DNA of 8,360 nucleotides from Rickettsiales bacterium. GTDB taxonomy: Bacteria > Pseudomonadota > Alphaproteobacteria > Rickettsiales > Anaplasmataceae. Positions 1-6,203 of this stretch are shown here, piece by piece; position 1 is the stretch's first letter; each line of letters starts with the position of its first letter. Under the pieces are notes generated by a model, which was given only the letters and a program-made list of their open reading frames with translations, did no database searches and was not told the origin of the DNA. The translations under genes were made by a program, and so were the position numbers. The stretch covers positions 1 to 8,360 of the forward strand of contig JAISAR010000085.1 of NCBI GenBank assembly GCA_031266615.1, given 5' to 3'.

Positions 1-2
1 TG

Positions 3-143
3 GGAGGGGAGCAAAATCTGGGATTCGGCCTTGTTGGTGTTAGTGTCAGCTCGGCTTCACCCTCCCTTATGAGATATTTTAGCTCTAATATCTCATATTA
101 TAAAGATACAAGTGTTGGATACTTTCGTAACATCCTTTCCTAA
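3..143 (+). CDS. C-terminal fragment of an unidentified protein (5' end outside window)
   Basis: An open frame enters from the left edge and ends at a TAA at 141-143, giving about 46 residues. The fragment starts Gly-rich (GGEQNLGFGLVGVSVSS), continues with a Ser/Tyr-rich stretch and ends YFRNILS. I do not recognise the family and see no catalytic motif. Its first 66 bases are about 58% G+C by hand count, well above the rest of the window, and the composition drops sharply afterwards. The other two forward frames close at or before base 75, so this is the longest reading, but a short fragment can be open by chance. An alternative is that the G+C-rich part is the end of a structured RNA, because GGGAGGG at 2-8 can pair with CCCTCCC at 60-66. 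If coding, it would be the upstream neighbour of rimM on the same strand, about 150 bases away. Confidence 0.4.
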   Translation, partial: GGEQNLGFGLVGVSVSSASPSLMRYFSSNISYYKDTSVGYFRNILS

Positions 144-162
144 CGGACTTAAATCATAATTA

Positions 163-176
163 TCAGCTAATGCTGA
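163..176 (+). terminator. Short hairpin between the left-edge gene and rimM, possible weak terminator
   Basis: TCAGC-TAAT-GCTGA is a perfect 5-bp stem with a 4-base loop, 19 bases after the TAA of the left-edge frame. No T-run follows directly; the nearest poly-T is at 219-226. It is therefore a weak terminator candidate at best. The rest of 144-296 shows no convincing promoter: a TTGCAG at 178-183 is followed by only a poor -10 match. Confidence 0.2.
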
Positions 177-296
177 ATTGCAGTGTTACAAAAAATGCCA
201 ATACTTTAAATAACTATCTTTTTTTTGCTTAGATGTAGGAAGTCTATAGCTTCCAACGCCGTAGACAAAAAGACTAGTTTTGATTATCATATTAAC

Positions 297-803
297 ATGA
301 ACGACAATTTAGTATGCCTCGGAATCATTACTTCTTCTCACGGAATTAAAGGAGCTGTTAAAGTAAAAACTTTCACTGAAAAACCAGAAAATATTTCTCT
401 ATATGGTGAGCTGATAAGTGGTGATGAGAGTTATAAGATAGACTCAGTGTCTGTCATAGGTGATAATTTAGTAATAGCCACAATAAGCGGAGTAAATTCT
501 CGTAACGAAGCAGAGCTTTTAAGAAACAGAAAATTATACACAGAAAGAAACAAGCTGCCAAAACTAAATGATGAGAACGAGTTTTATCAAAGTGACCTTA
601 TAAATATGGAAGTAAGGTTAGAGAATAATGAATTATATGGCTATATAGAATCTATACATAATTTCGGTTCAGGAGATGTATTGGAAATTTCAGTCATCAG
701 TACAAAAAAGAATATTATGCTGTCTTTTACTAAAGAGATATTTCCGCATATAAACGTAAAGGAAAGGTATATAGCACTCAATATGCCAGAATTCATTGAT
801 TAA
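297..803 (+). CDS. rimM: Ribosome maturation factor RimM
   Basis: RimM binds ribosomal protein S19 in the 30S head and helps 16S rRNA folding and late 30S assembly in the cytoplasm. The 168-residue product has the usual RimM length. Its N-terminal signature is LGIITSSHGIKGAVKVKTFT (residues 7-26), matching the family pattern of a glycine followed by hG-hkGevkv. A C-terminal PRC-barrel half follows, with FYQSDLINMEV at about 99-109, GYIESIHNFGSGDVLEI at about 119-135 and a FTKEIFPHIN-type end. The ATG at 297 is chosen because it places the motif six residues from the start, as in the family. An in-frame TTG at 225 would add 24 unrelated residues. No clear Shine-Dalgarno sequence precedes the ATG. 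In many bacteria rimM sits with trmD and rplS; here efp follows instead, typical of the scattered gene order in Rickettsiales. The identification is secure; the exact start is likely. Confidence 0.9.
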   Translation: MNDNLVCLGIITSSHGIKGAVKVKTFTEKPENISLYGELISGDESYKIDSVSVIGDNLVIATISGVNSRNEAELLRNRKLYTERNKLPKLNDENEFYQSDLINMEVRLENNELYGYIESIHNFGSGDVLEISVISTKKNIMLSFTKEIFPHINVKERYIALNMPEFID

Positions 804-811
804 CAAAGGTT

Positions 812-840
812 TTGATATTTACAAAAAAGCTATTTATAAT
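812..840 (+). promoter_or_regulatory. Vegetative (sigma70-type) promoter for efp
   Basis: TTGATA at 812-817 (five of six consensus positions) is separated by 17 bases from a perfect TATAAT at 835-840. Transcription would start near 847, giving a leader of about 20 bases before the efp ATG at 867. It lies in the 63-base gap after the rimM stop, so efp and the following SuhB-like gene can be expressed independently of rimM. Confidence 0.6.
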
Positions 841-866
841 CATAAGATCAAGCTGAAAGTGTAATT

Positions 867-1433
867 ATGGCAGAAAGAGCTAATGATATTAGGCCAGGTC
901 AAGTGTTGGAACATAATGGCGGTTTGTTTTTGGTCGTAAATATTATGCATACTCAACCTGGAAAGGGTGGGGCATACATACAAGCAGAAATGAAGAATAT
1001 TAAAACCGGAGCAAAACACTATGAAAGGTTCCGCTCTGATGCAACAATCAGAAGAGCAATTTTAGATGAAGAGGAATATGTTTATCTCTTTACTGAAGGA
1101 AATATTGTGAACCTTATGCATCCGAGTAATTACGAGCAGATCGCTATAAATTTGGACTTACTGGGAGAAAAAAAGATTTATTTACAGGATAATATGAGAG
1201 TCAAAGTAGTAACTTACCAGGATAAAATAATCTCTGCGCATGTACCTGATTATATTACATTGACTGTAAAAGAAACAGAGTCTGTTATTAAAGGGCAGAC
1301 TGTTACTTCCTCCTATAAACCTGCAATTTTAGAAAACGGAATGCGCGTTAACGTGCCTCAGTTTATAAAAGAAGAGGATAAAATTGTAGTATATACTCCC
1401 GATGACAGCTATTACGAAAGGGTAAAAGAGTAA
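867..1433 (+). CDS. efp: Elongation factor P
   Basis: EF-P binds between the P and E sites of stalled ribosomes and promotes peptide bond formation at polyproline stretches. The 188-residue product is full length for the family and runs in the usual order: an N-terminal KOW-like domain (about 1-65), then two OB-fold domains. The loop that reaches the peptidyl-tRNA acceptor is seen as TQPGKGGAY, with Lys33 at the position that is beta-lysylated in Escherichia coli (Lys34 there). Other family signatures are MKNIKTGAKHYERFRS (about 42-57) and the C-terminal GMRVNVPQFIKEEDKIVV (about 158-175), close to the EF-P signature around the second OB fold. A near-consensus promoter lies just upstream. The SuhB-like gene starts 8 bases after the stop and is probably co-transcribed. 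Whether Lys33 is modified cannot be told, as no epmA/epmB/earP-like gene is in the window. Confidence 0.96.
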   Translation: MAERANDIRPGQVLEHNGGLFLVVNIMHTQPGKGGAYIQAEMKNIKTGAKHYERFRSDATIRRAILDEEEYVYLFTEGNIVNLMHPSNYEQIAINLDLLGEKKIYLQDNMRVKVVTYQDKIISAHVPDYITLTVKETESVIKGQTVTSSYKPAILENGMRVNVPQFIKEEDKIVVYTPDDSYYERVKE

Positions 1434-1438
1434 AAGGA
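1434..1438 (+). promoter_or_regulatory. Ribosome binding site of the SuhB-like gene
   Basis: AAGGA begins immediately after the efp stop codon and ends three bases before the ATG at 1442. The spacing is short, but this is the only purine-rich site nearby. Its place between two tightly spaced genes supports translation of the second gene from an efp transcript. Confidence 0.45.
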
Positions 1439-1441
1439 AGA

Positions 1442-2140
1442 ATGTCCATTTCATCACCACGGATTAATGTGATGCTCGATTCTGTACGCAGCGCTTCCAA
1501 ACAGCTTATGCGTGATTTCAATGAATTGCAAATTTCCAATATTAAGTCAGCAGACTTTATCAATAAAACTTACTCAAGATGCAAGCAAACTATATACAAT
1601 CGCTTACATGATTACAAACAAGACTACGGTTTTATCTTTGAAGACAATACTGATCAAGAAGTAAAAGATGACACTTATACCTGGTTCATTATGCCTATAG
1701 AAAGCAGGGAGAATTTTTCCAGTTGTATGGTTTATTTTGCAGTGTCGGTCTGTCTAATCCATAAAAACAAAGTTGTAGCAGCCGTAATTGATGCTCCAGC
1801 TCTCAGAGAAACTTTTTGGGCAGAAGAGAAAAATGGGGCTTTTCTTGAAGACTTTAGATCTCGTCATATAAAAATGCGAATGAAAAGTCGTGAAGGAGGC
1901 TTAATAGATGTAAGTGGTAATTTGTTAAATAAGTTACTGCCTAATAACAGCAATGTACGTTCCATCGGTTCAACAGTTTTAGGTTTTGCATACCTTGCCG
2001 CAGGAAGATACAGTGGAATAGTTTACTCTGGAGTTAACAAGTATAAAGCCTTGCTTGGTAAACTCTTTCTGCAAGAGAGCAGCGGAAGGCTAATAGAAGA
2101 CAATGGATTAATCGTTGCTGGAGATATAAGACTAACATAA
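1442..2140 (+). CDS. SuhB/inositol monophosphatase-family protein with destroyed metal-binding motifs (probable pseudoenzyme)
   Basis: The 232-residue product keeps the inositol monophosphatase fold signatures: SPRINVML with an N-terminal helix (5-30), the strand after motif A (FAVSVCLIHKNKVVAAVIDAP, about 99-119), the GAFLE turn (132-136), and GSTVLGFAYLAAGRYSGIV (176-194), which matches the GSaALdlaYvAaGr block. Active family members hydrolyse inositol phosphates using Mg ions held by DPLDGTxNF and WDxAAG. Here the first motif reads MPIESRENF (84-92) and the second YKALLGK (201-207), so the key aspartates are replaced by Met, Glu and Lys. Only the early Glu67 (FEDN) remains. The chain is also somewhat shorter than the usual 250-270. 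Phosphatase activity is therefore unlikely. SuhB of E. coli has a non-catalytic role in rRNA transcription antitermination, and a similar retained role is possible but inferred. The frame is intact. Its 3' end overlaps hemA by 9 bases tail to tail. Confidence 0.8.
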   Translation: MSISSPRINVMLDSVRSASKQLMRDFNELQISNIKSADFINKTYSRCKQTIYNRLHDYKQDYGFIFEDNTDQEVKDDTYTWFIMPIESRENFSSCMVYFAVSVCLIHKNKVVAAVIDAPALRETFWAEEKNGAFLEDFRSRHIKMRMKSREGGLIDVSGNLLNKLLPNNSNVRSIGSTVLGFAYLAAGRYSGIVYSGVNKYKALLGKLFLQESSGRLIEDNGLIVAGDIRLT

Positions 2141-3334
2141 ACAAGCCACAGAGATAGACAATTTCTCAAAAACTTTTACAAGAGACTCTGTTAAATGCCT
2201 TATCATTTCGTCGGTATGATAAGGTGTGGGGGTAATACGAAAGCGCTCAGTTCCCTTGGGAACTGTTGGGTAATTTATATGTTGAACATATATTCCATGC
2301 TCATCGAATAATAACTTTGATGCTATTTTAGATAACTCTGGATCACCGATTATTATCGGAATTATATGAGTTTCTGTTGGAATGAAACTAATTCCCGCGT
2401 TTCTCAATGAGTCTTTTACCTTTTCAACAGCTTGTTTTTGCTTTTCCCTTTCAATGTTACTTGATTTTAGATGCTCAACGCTTGCCTTTGCTGCTGCTGC
2501 TAAAACAGGTGACATAGCGGTGGTGAAAATAAACCCTGGAGCGGAACTTCTTATTACATCCACCAAGCTCTTTGAAGACGCTATATATCCACCCATCACT
2601 CCAAAAGCTTTCGATAATGTGCCTTGAATAACGGTCACCCTATCCATCAGGCCTTCTCTTTCTGCAATTCCGCCACCACGCGGGCCATACATGCCAACTG
2701 CGTGCACTTCGTCCAAATAGGTAATTGCATTATATTGATCTGCCAAGTCGCATATTTCTCTCAACGGCGCTATATCGCCATCCATTGAATATACGGATTC
2801 AAGCGCTATTATCTTTGGCGTTTTTCTGCCCACAGACTTTAACAACAGCTCTAAGTGATCAATGTCATTATGCCTGAATATATATTTAGGTCTTTTTCCT
2901 GACTTTATGCCTTCTATCATCGAAGAGTGGTTTTTCTCATCTGAAAAAATTACCACGTCAGGAATAATGGACAATAAAGTGCTAAGTGTAGTCTGGTTGG
3001 CAAGGTAGCCACAAGCGAAAGTTAAAGCAGCCTCCTTGTTATGCAAACAAGCTAGGGATTTCTCAAGTTCAACAACCTCTTTTGTTGTACCGGAGATATT
3101 TCTCGTTCCCCCCGCACCAATAGATGAGTTGTGAATAGCAGCAATAACACTCTCATTTTGTGACATTCCTAAATAGTTATTACTGCACCAGACGATTACT
3201 TCCCTATTTCTTTCATAATCCATAATATAGGGAAGCCTGCCAGGCAACGATGCAAAATGCGTGAATTCACGATAGCGCCCTTCCTCTTTTATATCTTTGA
3301 TTTTATTTAAGAATATTTCTTCGTAGTCTACCAA
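2132..3334 (-). CDS. hemA: 5-aminolevulinate synthase
   Basis: This PLP enzyme condenses glycine and succinyl-CoA to 5-aminolevulinate, the first step of haem synthesis by the C4 route of alphaproteobacteria and mitochondria. The 400-residue chain is full length. Visible signatures are DYEEIF...EGRYREF at the N terminus, VWCSNNYLGM (48-57), the glycine-rich IGAGGTRNISGT (72-83), ESVYSMDGDIAPL (179-191), YLDEVHAVGMYG (206-217, Asp208 for the PLP ring nitrogen) and GTLSKAFGVMGGYIA (238-252, with Lys242 forming the Schiff base). ESVYSMDGDIAP separates it from the related KBL and BioF. The start is a TTG at 3332-3334: an in-frame TAG lies seven codons upstream, no ATG or GTG lies between, and the family N terminus begins at this DYE block. 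The last residues (SVACLC) overlap the convergent SuhB-like gene. Confidence 0.95.
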   Translation of the reverse strand: MVDYEEIFLNKIKDIKEEGRYREFTHFASLPGRLPYIMDYERNREVIVWCSNNYLGMSQNESVIAAIHNSSIGAGGTRNISGTTKEVVELEKSLACLHNKEAALTFACGYLANQTTLSTLLSIIPDVVIFSDEKNHSSMIEGIKSGKRPKYIFRHNDIDHLELLLKSVGRKTPKIIALESVYSMDGDIAPLREICDLADQYNAITYLDEVHAVGMYGPRGGGIAEREGLMDRVTVIQGTLSKAFGVMGGYIASSKSLVDVIRSSAPGFIFTTAMSPVLAAAAKASVEHLKSSNIEREKQKQAVEKVKDSLRNAGISFIPTETHIIPIIIGDPELSKIASKLLFDEHGIYVQHINYPTVPKGTERFRITPTPYHTDEMIRHLTESLVKVFEKLSISVACLC

Positions 3335-3390
3335 GTTTTTATCTATTAATAACTAGTAAAATTATAATAAATTATTTAATGGTAGACTAC
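3323..3390. repeat. 11-bp perfect inverted repeat bracketing the hemA upstream region
   Basis: GTAGTCTACCA at 3323-3333 recurs as its exact reverse complement at 3380-3390, separated by a 46-base A+T-rich spacer. The left arm covers the hemA start region; the right arm lies about 10 bases beyond the end of the lipase-domain gene and overlaps the place where a hemA -35 box would fall. It could be an operator pair, an RNA stem in read-through transcripts, or chance. Confidence 0.45.
3361..3389 (-). promoter_or_regulatory. Possible hemA promoter
   Basis: On the minus strand a perfect TATAAT (3361-3366) lies 27 bases upstream of the TTG start of hemA. At 17-bp spacing the -35 position reads TAGTCT, only three of six matches to consensus and inside the right arm of the inverted repeat. 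In such an A+T-rich gap a TATAAT alone is weak evidence. Confidence 0.3.
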
Positions 3391-3398
3391 TATATTTA

Positions 3399-6143
3399 TT
3401 ATACAGATACAGGCTCTTTCTCCTTGGATGAAACCTTCTCGATTTCACTGTCCTTAACTGAATTTTGAGGACCACAGCAATATATAACTGCAGCTGCAAC
3501 CAAACAACAAGCTCCAACTAATATTCCTACCGCTAACATTTCCAGGTGAACTGCAATAGCCACTCCCAGCGCAACTCCAACTATTGCCAATGCAGAAGCA
3601 GCTATAATATGCAGATTGCTACTTTCTGTGTTTTGTGGAGTAGTGTTATTCACTTGTTCAGATTTTTTGCTAGTTGATGAAAGCGTTGGTTCCGGTTCTG
3701 GATTTTCTGGATGTAGAATTTGGTCACCTTCTTCTGAAAAGAGCCATGATAGACCATAATCGTCGTCATCATCTATTTGTGCTATACCTTTAGCAGGTTG
3801 AACAGGAGTTTGTTTTTTCTTGTCACCCTTAGCTGATGATACAGTAGCACTACCCTCAGCACCTGTATCGCTAGGCTTGCTTGTTGAAATTCCTGGTTGT
3901 ATATCTTGCGGACTACTACTTTTAGGAGTAGGGACATTCTCATCCTCACCTACCTCCTCAAACGAAGAACCACTGCCAGAACCTGAAGGAATTTTAACAT
4001 ATTCACCATTGCTATTTTCAGTATCACTTTCAGGCAGTTTGACGAAGCTTGAAGAACTGCCGCTGCTCTCAGCGCTACTCACAGAACTCTGTGGTGAAAG
4101 TGATGGTGAACCTGGTTGATCACCTTCACTTTCTTTAGGCTCTGCCGCAGGAGTTACCTGACTACCTGTAGCAGCACTATCATCTACTGATGGTGCTGCA
4201 CCACCAATGCTCTTGAGCTTTGTTTCAAGCAGTTCTATAATTTGCGTGAGTCTGTCTTTCTGGTCTTGTTTCTTGTCACCCTCCTTCAAGTTTTCAATTC
4301 TTTTCACGGCTTGATCTAAGGCTTCCTTTAAAATAGACTCAGTTATATTAGTATCTTCTTGGTTCAGTAAACGTTCTACCGTATTGGGATCGATACTCTC
4401 GATAGCACCAGACAATTTTTCTTTTATGTTTTTATTTTTGTTACCATTATCCATTTCACCTCCCTTACAATTATTGCTTACAAGATGCTTCGTTGAAGCA
4501 TGTCCATTGTTCATAATATTTTTTCCTTTGTCCACAGCATTTTTTTGTGGCTGTTGGCTGCTGGCACTTTTGGGTTTTGGGTTTTGTAATTGTTTACTAC
4601 CTGCTTCATTCACTGCTCGACTTGAAGTTGCAGGCTCATTTACTAAATCACTAATAGTATTCCTGCTACCAGGAACATGATTTTCAGCATCAATTAAATT
4701 AGGCACTCCTTTAACAGGCACATCTTCAATTTCACACAACTGCCTTAACTTCATATTGCTTCTATTGAGGTGATAATTACTGTTAACAAAAGAAGCAATG
4801 TCATAAATGTTAAATTTTAACCCTTCATCTCTTCCATTAATGTTGCACTCTATATGAGATATTATTAAAGGATTTTCTAAACTAACCATAGCATTGCCAA
4901 GTGCGTGGATTACAAGCCCGTTTTTATTATCCTTGAGACTCATTAATCTTCGGTCATCAGCAAACTTCATTTCCCTTTCAAAATAGCGTTGTTCCGTGTT
5001 TGAAATAACACTTGGAAAAAGATAATAAGGTATAGTTAAAGCTGTAGTGGTTATATAATAAGGCACTGCGGCTACGTAAGAAAGGTAATAGTATCTAGAT
5101 ACACTATTATTTGATTGGAAATCTTCTGGTTTTATATCTTGAATGCAACTATAATAGGTATCCGTTTTATGATAATATTCTCCCACTATACAGAAGCTCA
5201 TTCCAAGGCAGTTTATTACGAAATTACCTGTTTTTATTTTTAGTGGTTTACCTACGTGCTTAAAGCCCATAGAGCCAGATGGAAACATTGGTATTGGGTC
5301 TGACGAATTAGTTACTCTAATGGTATTCTCTCCAAGAAGTTTTTCATAAATTTCAGCACCATGGAAATTGAAAACCCTCGGAGAACCAAAAGTTGCAACA
5401 CGAACATATCCAGCCTCTTTTACTTTCTTAAGATATAAAGCAGTTATGGTAGCAAGAGCGGCTCCCATACTATGGCCCGTACAATTAATTTTAAAATCTT
5501 TGATTTCTGATCCTTGCTCTTCAGCATAACCGTCTAATATTTTACCAAGACTAGGCAACGAATCATAAAATGCATTGTGAAAACCATCATGCATTTTCCC
5601 ACCTTCAGGTAAAAATTCTGAGGTAAACGCTGTGCTTACATCAGTCATCACATCATCAAAGTCTTTAGTACCGCGATAAGCTATAGTTATTTCTTTATCT
5701 TTTGTAAAAACAAAACCAGCACACCTTTTATTTCTCTCATTATAATAAAATGGAATAATACCATAACCTTCATTAATGAGTTCAGCTTTAGTTTTATATC
5801 TACTATCTAACTTTTTATCGTTACTACCATAGCTTATTTTACAGAAATTACACATTTCTAGTAATTCCTGTTTACTAAATCCTGCAATTCGTATTTCGTT
5901 TAGATCACACTCGATAACTTCATAGGTATCGCTCTCAAAGCTGCTACATTGAAAATCTCCAAGTTCATCTTCGGGAATAGCTGGTGTTTCTTGACTTTTA
6001 CCGCCTAAAACTTCAGGCCCTTCTTCTCTTTCAATACCAAAATCTCTAGAATGGCAACGATCTTTAATTTCAGTTGTTTTTTGATCTTCTTCTGTACTCA
6101 AATCAACCCGGCTTGAATTTGGAAGATCAGTTCGATTAGCCAT
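3399..6143 (-). CDS. Lipase class 3 domain protein with long disordered region and C-terminal membrane hairpin (effector candidate)
   Basis: The 914-residue protein (numbered from the ATG at 6143) has four parts. Residues 1-75 are charged and probably disordered. Residues of about 90-340 form a fungal-type (class 3) lipase domain: AYRGTKDFDDVMTD (155-168) near the oxyanion site, the nucleophile elbow TGHSMGAA (222-229, Ser225), TFGSPRV (251-257), NSSDPIPMFP (279-288, Asp282) and YYHKTDTYY (323-331, His325). The triad is complete, so hydrolysis of a lipid ester is likely. A middle part of about 340-475 has no recognised motif. Residues of about 477-842 are low-complexity Ser/Pro/Glu/Asp-rich, including a probable helical stretch (567-647), a run of five Asp (791-795) and the similar segments FVKLP and YVKIP. 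Two adjacent hydrophobic helices (about 845-866 and 868-889) precede a charged tail. There is no N-terminal signal peptide. The start could instead be the GTG at 6152; no strong ribosome site favours either. The effector role is inferred. Confidence 0.8.
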   Translation of the reverse strand: MANRTDLPNSSRVDLSTEEDQKTTEIKDRCHSRDFGIEREEGPEVLGGKSQETPAIPEDELGDFQCSSFESDTYEVIECDLNEIRIAGFSKQELLEMCNFCKISYGSNDKKLDSRYKTKAELINEGYGIIPFYYNERNKRCAGFVFTKDKEITIAYRGTKDFDDVMTDVSTAFTSEFLPEGGKMHDGFHNAFYDSLPSLGKILDGYAEEQGSEIKDFKINCTGHSMGAALATITALYLKKVKEAGYVRVATFGSPRVFNFHGAEIYEKLLGENTIRVTNSSDPIPMFPSGSMGFKHVGKPLKIKTGNFVINCLGMSFCIVGEYYHKTDTYYSCIQDIKPEDFQSNNSVSRYYYLSYVAAVPYYITTTALTIPYYLFPSVISNTEQRYFEREMKFADDRRLMSLKDNKNGLVIHALGNAMVSLENPLIISHIECNINGRDEGLKFNIYDIASFVNSNYHLNRSNMKLRQLCEIEDVPVKGVPNLIDAENHVPGSRNTISDLVNEPATSSRAVNEAGSKQLQNPKPKSASSQQPQKNAVDKGKNIMNNGHASTKHLVSNNCKGGEMDNGNKNKNIKEKLSGAIESIDPNTVERLLNQEDTNITESILKEALDQAVKRIENLKEGDKKQDQKDRLTQIIELLETKLKSIGGAAPSVDDSAATGSQVTPAAEPKESEGDQPGSPSLSPQSSVSSAESSGSSSSFVKLPESDTENSNGEYVKIPSGSGSGSSFEEVGEDENVPTPKSSSPQDIQPGISTSKPSDTGAEGSATVSSAKGDKKKQTPVQPAKGIAQIDDDDDYGLSWLFSEEGDQILHPENPEPEPTLSSTSKKSEQVNNTTPQNTESSNLHIIAASALAIVGVALGVAIAVHLEMLAVGILVGACCLVAAAVIYCCGPQNSVKDSEIEKVSSKEKEPVSV

Positions 6144-6174
6144 ATTTATCACTCACTATAAATTAGCCTAATCT

Positions 6175-6203
6175 AGTATAGCACTAAATCACAACTTTGC
6201 CAA
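6175..6203 (-). promoter_or_regulatory. Vegetative promoter for the lipase-domain gene, overlapping the htpG stop region
   Basis: On the minus strand TTGGCA (6198-6203, five of six) and TATACT (6175-6180, five of six) are separated by exactly 17 bases. The -35 box lies within the last codons of htpG. Transcription would begin near 6168, leaving a leader of about 16 bases to the GTG or 25 bases to the ATG. This gives the lipase-domain gene its own expression, independent of htpG. Confidence 0.55.

Noticed and set aside
1..66. Resemblance of the left edge to the 5' tRNA-like part of tmRNA or to other known small RNAs
   Set aside because: Only a loose GGATTCG-like match is seen. No tag frame, CCA end or conserved SRP/RNase P motif could be found, so no RNA family is named.
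225..296. In-frame N-terminal extension of rimM from a TTG at 225
   Set aside because: The added 24 residues do not resemble RimM, which starts just before the LGxIxxxHGxKG motif; the ATG at 297 fits the family.
1363..1563. Minus-strand open frame across the efp/SuhB-like junction
   Set aside because: It is antisense to two supported genes, lacks a ribosome site and has no recognisable motif.
2382..2627. Open frame on the + strand inside hemA
   Set aside because: It lies opposite well conserved hemA codons and has no family signature.
3323..3398. The inverted repeat as a terminator of the lipase-domain gene
   Set aside because: The 46-base loop is too long and no T-run follows the second arm on the minus strand.
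3820..4680. Open frames on the + strand opposite the lipase-domain gene
   Set aside because: They mirror the low-complexity Ser/Pro-rich codons of the real gene as Leu/Ser-rich peptides, with no recognisable domain or start signals.
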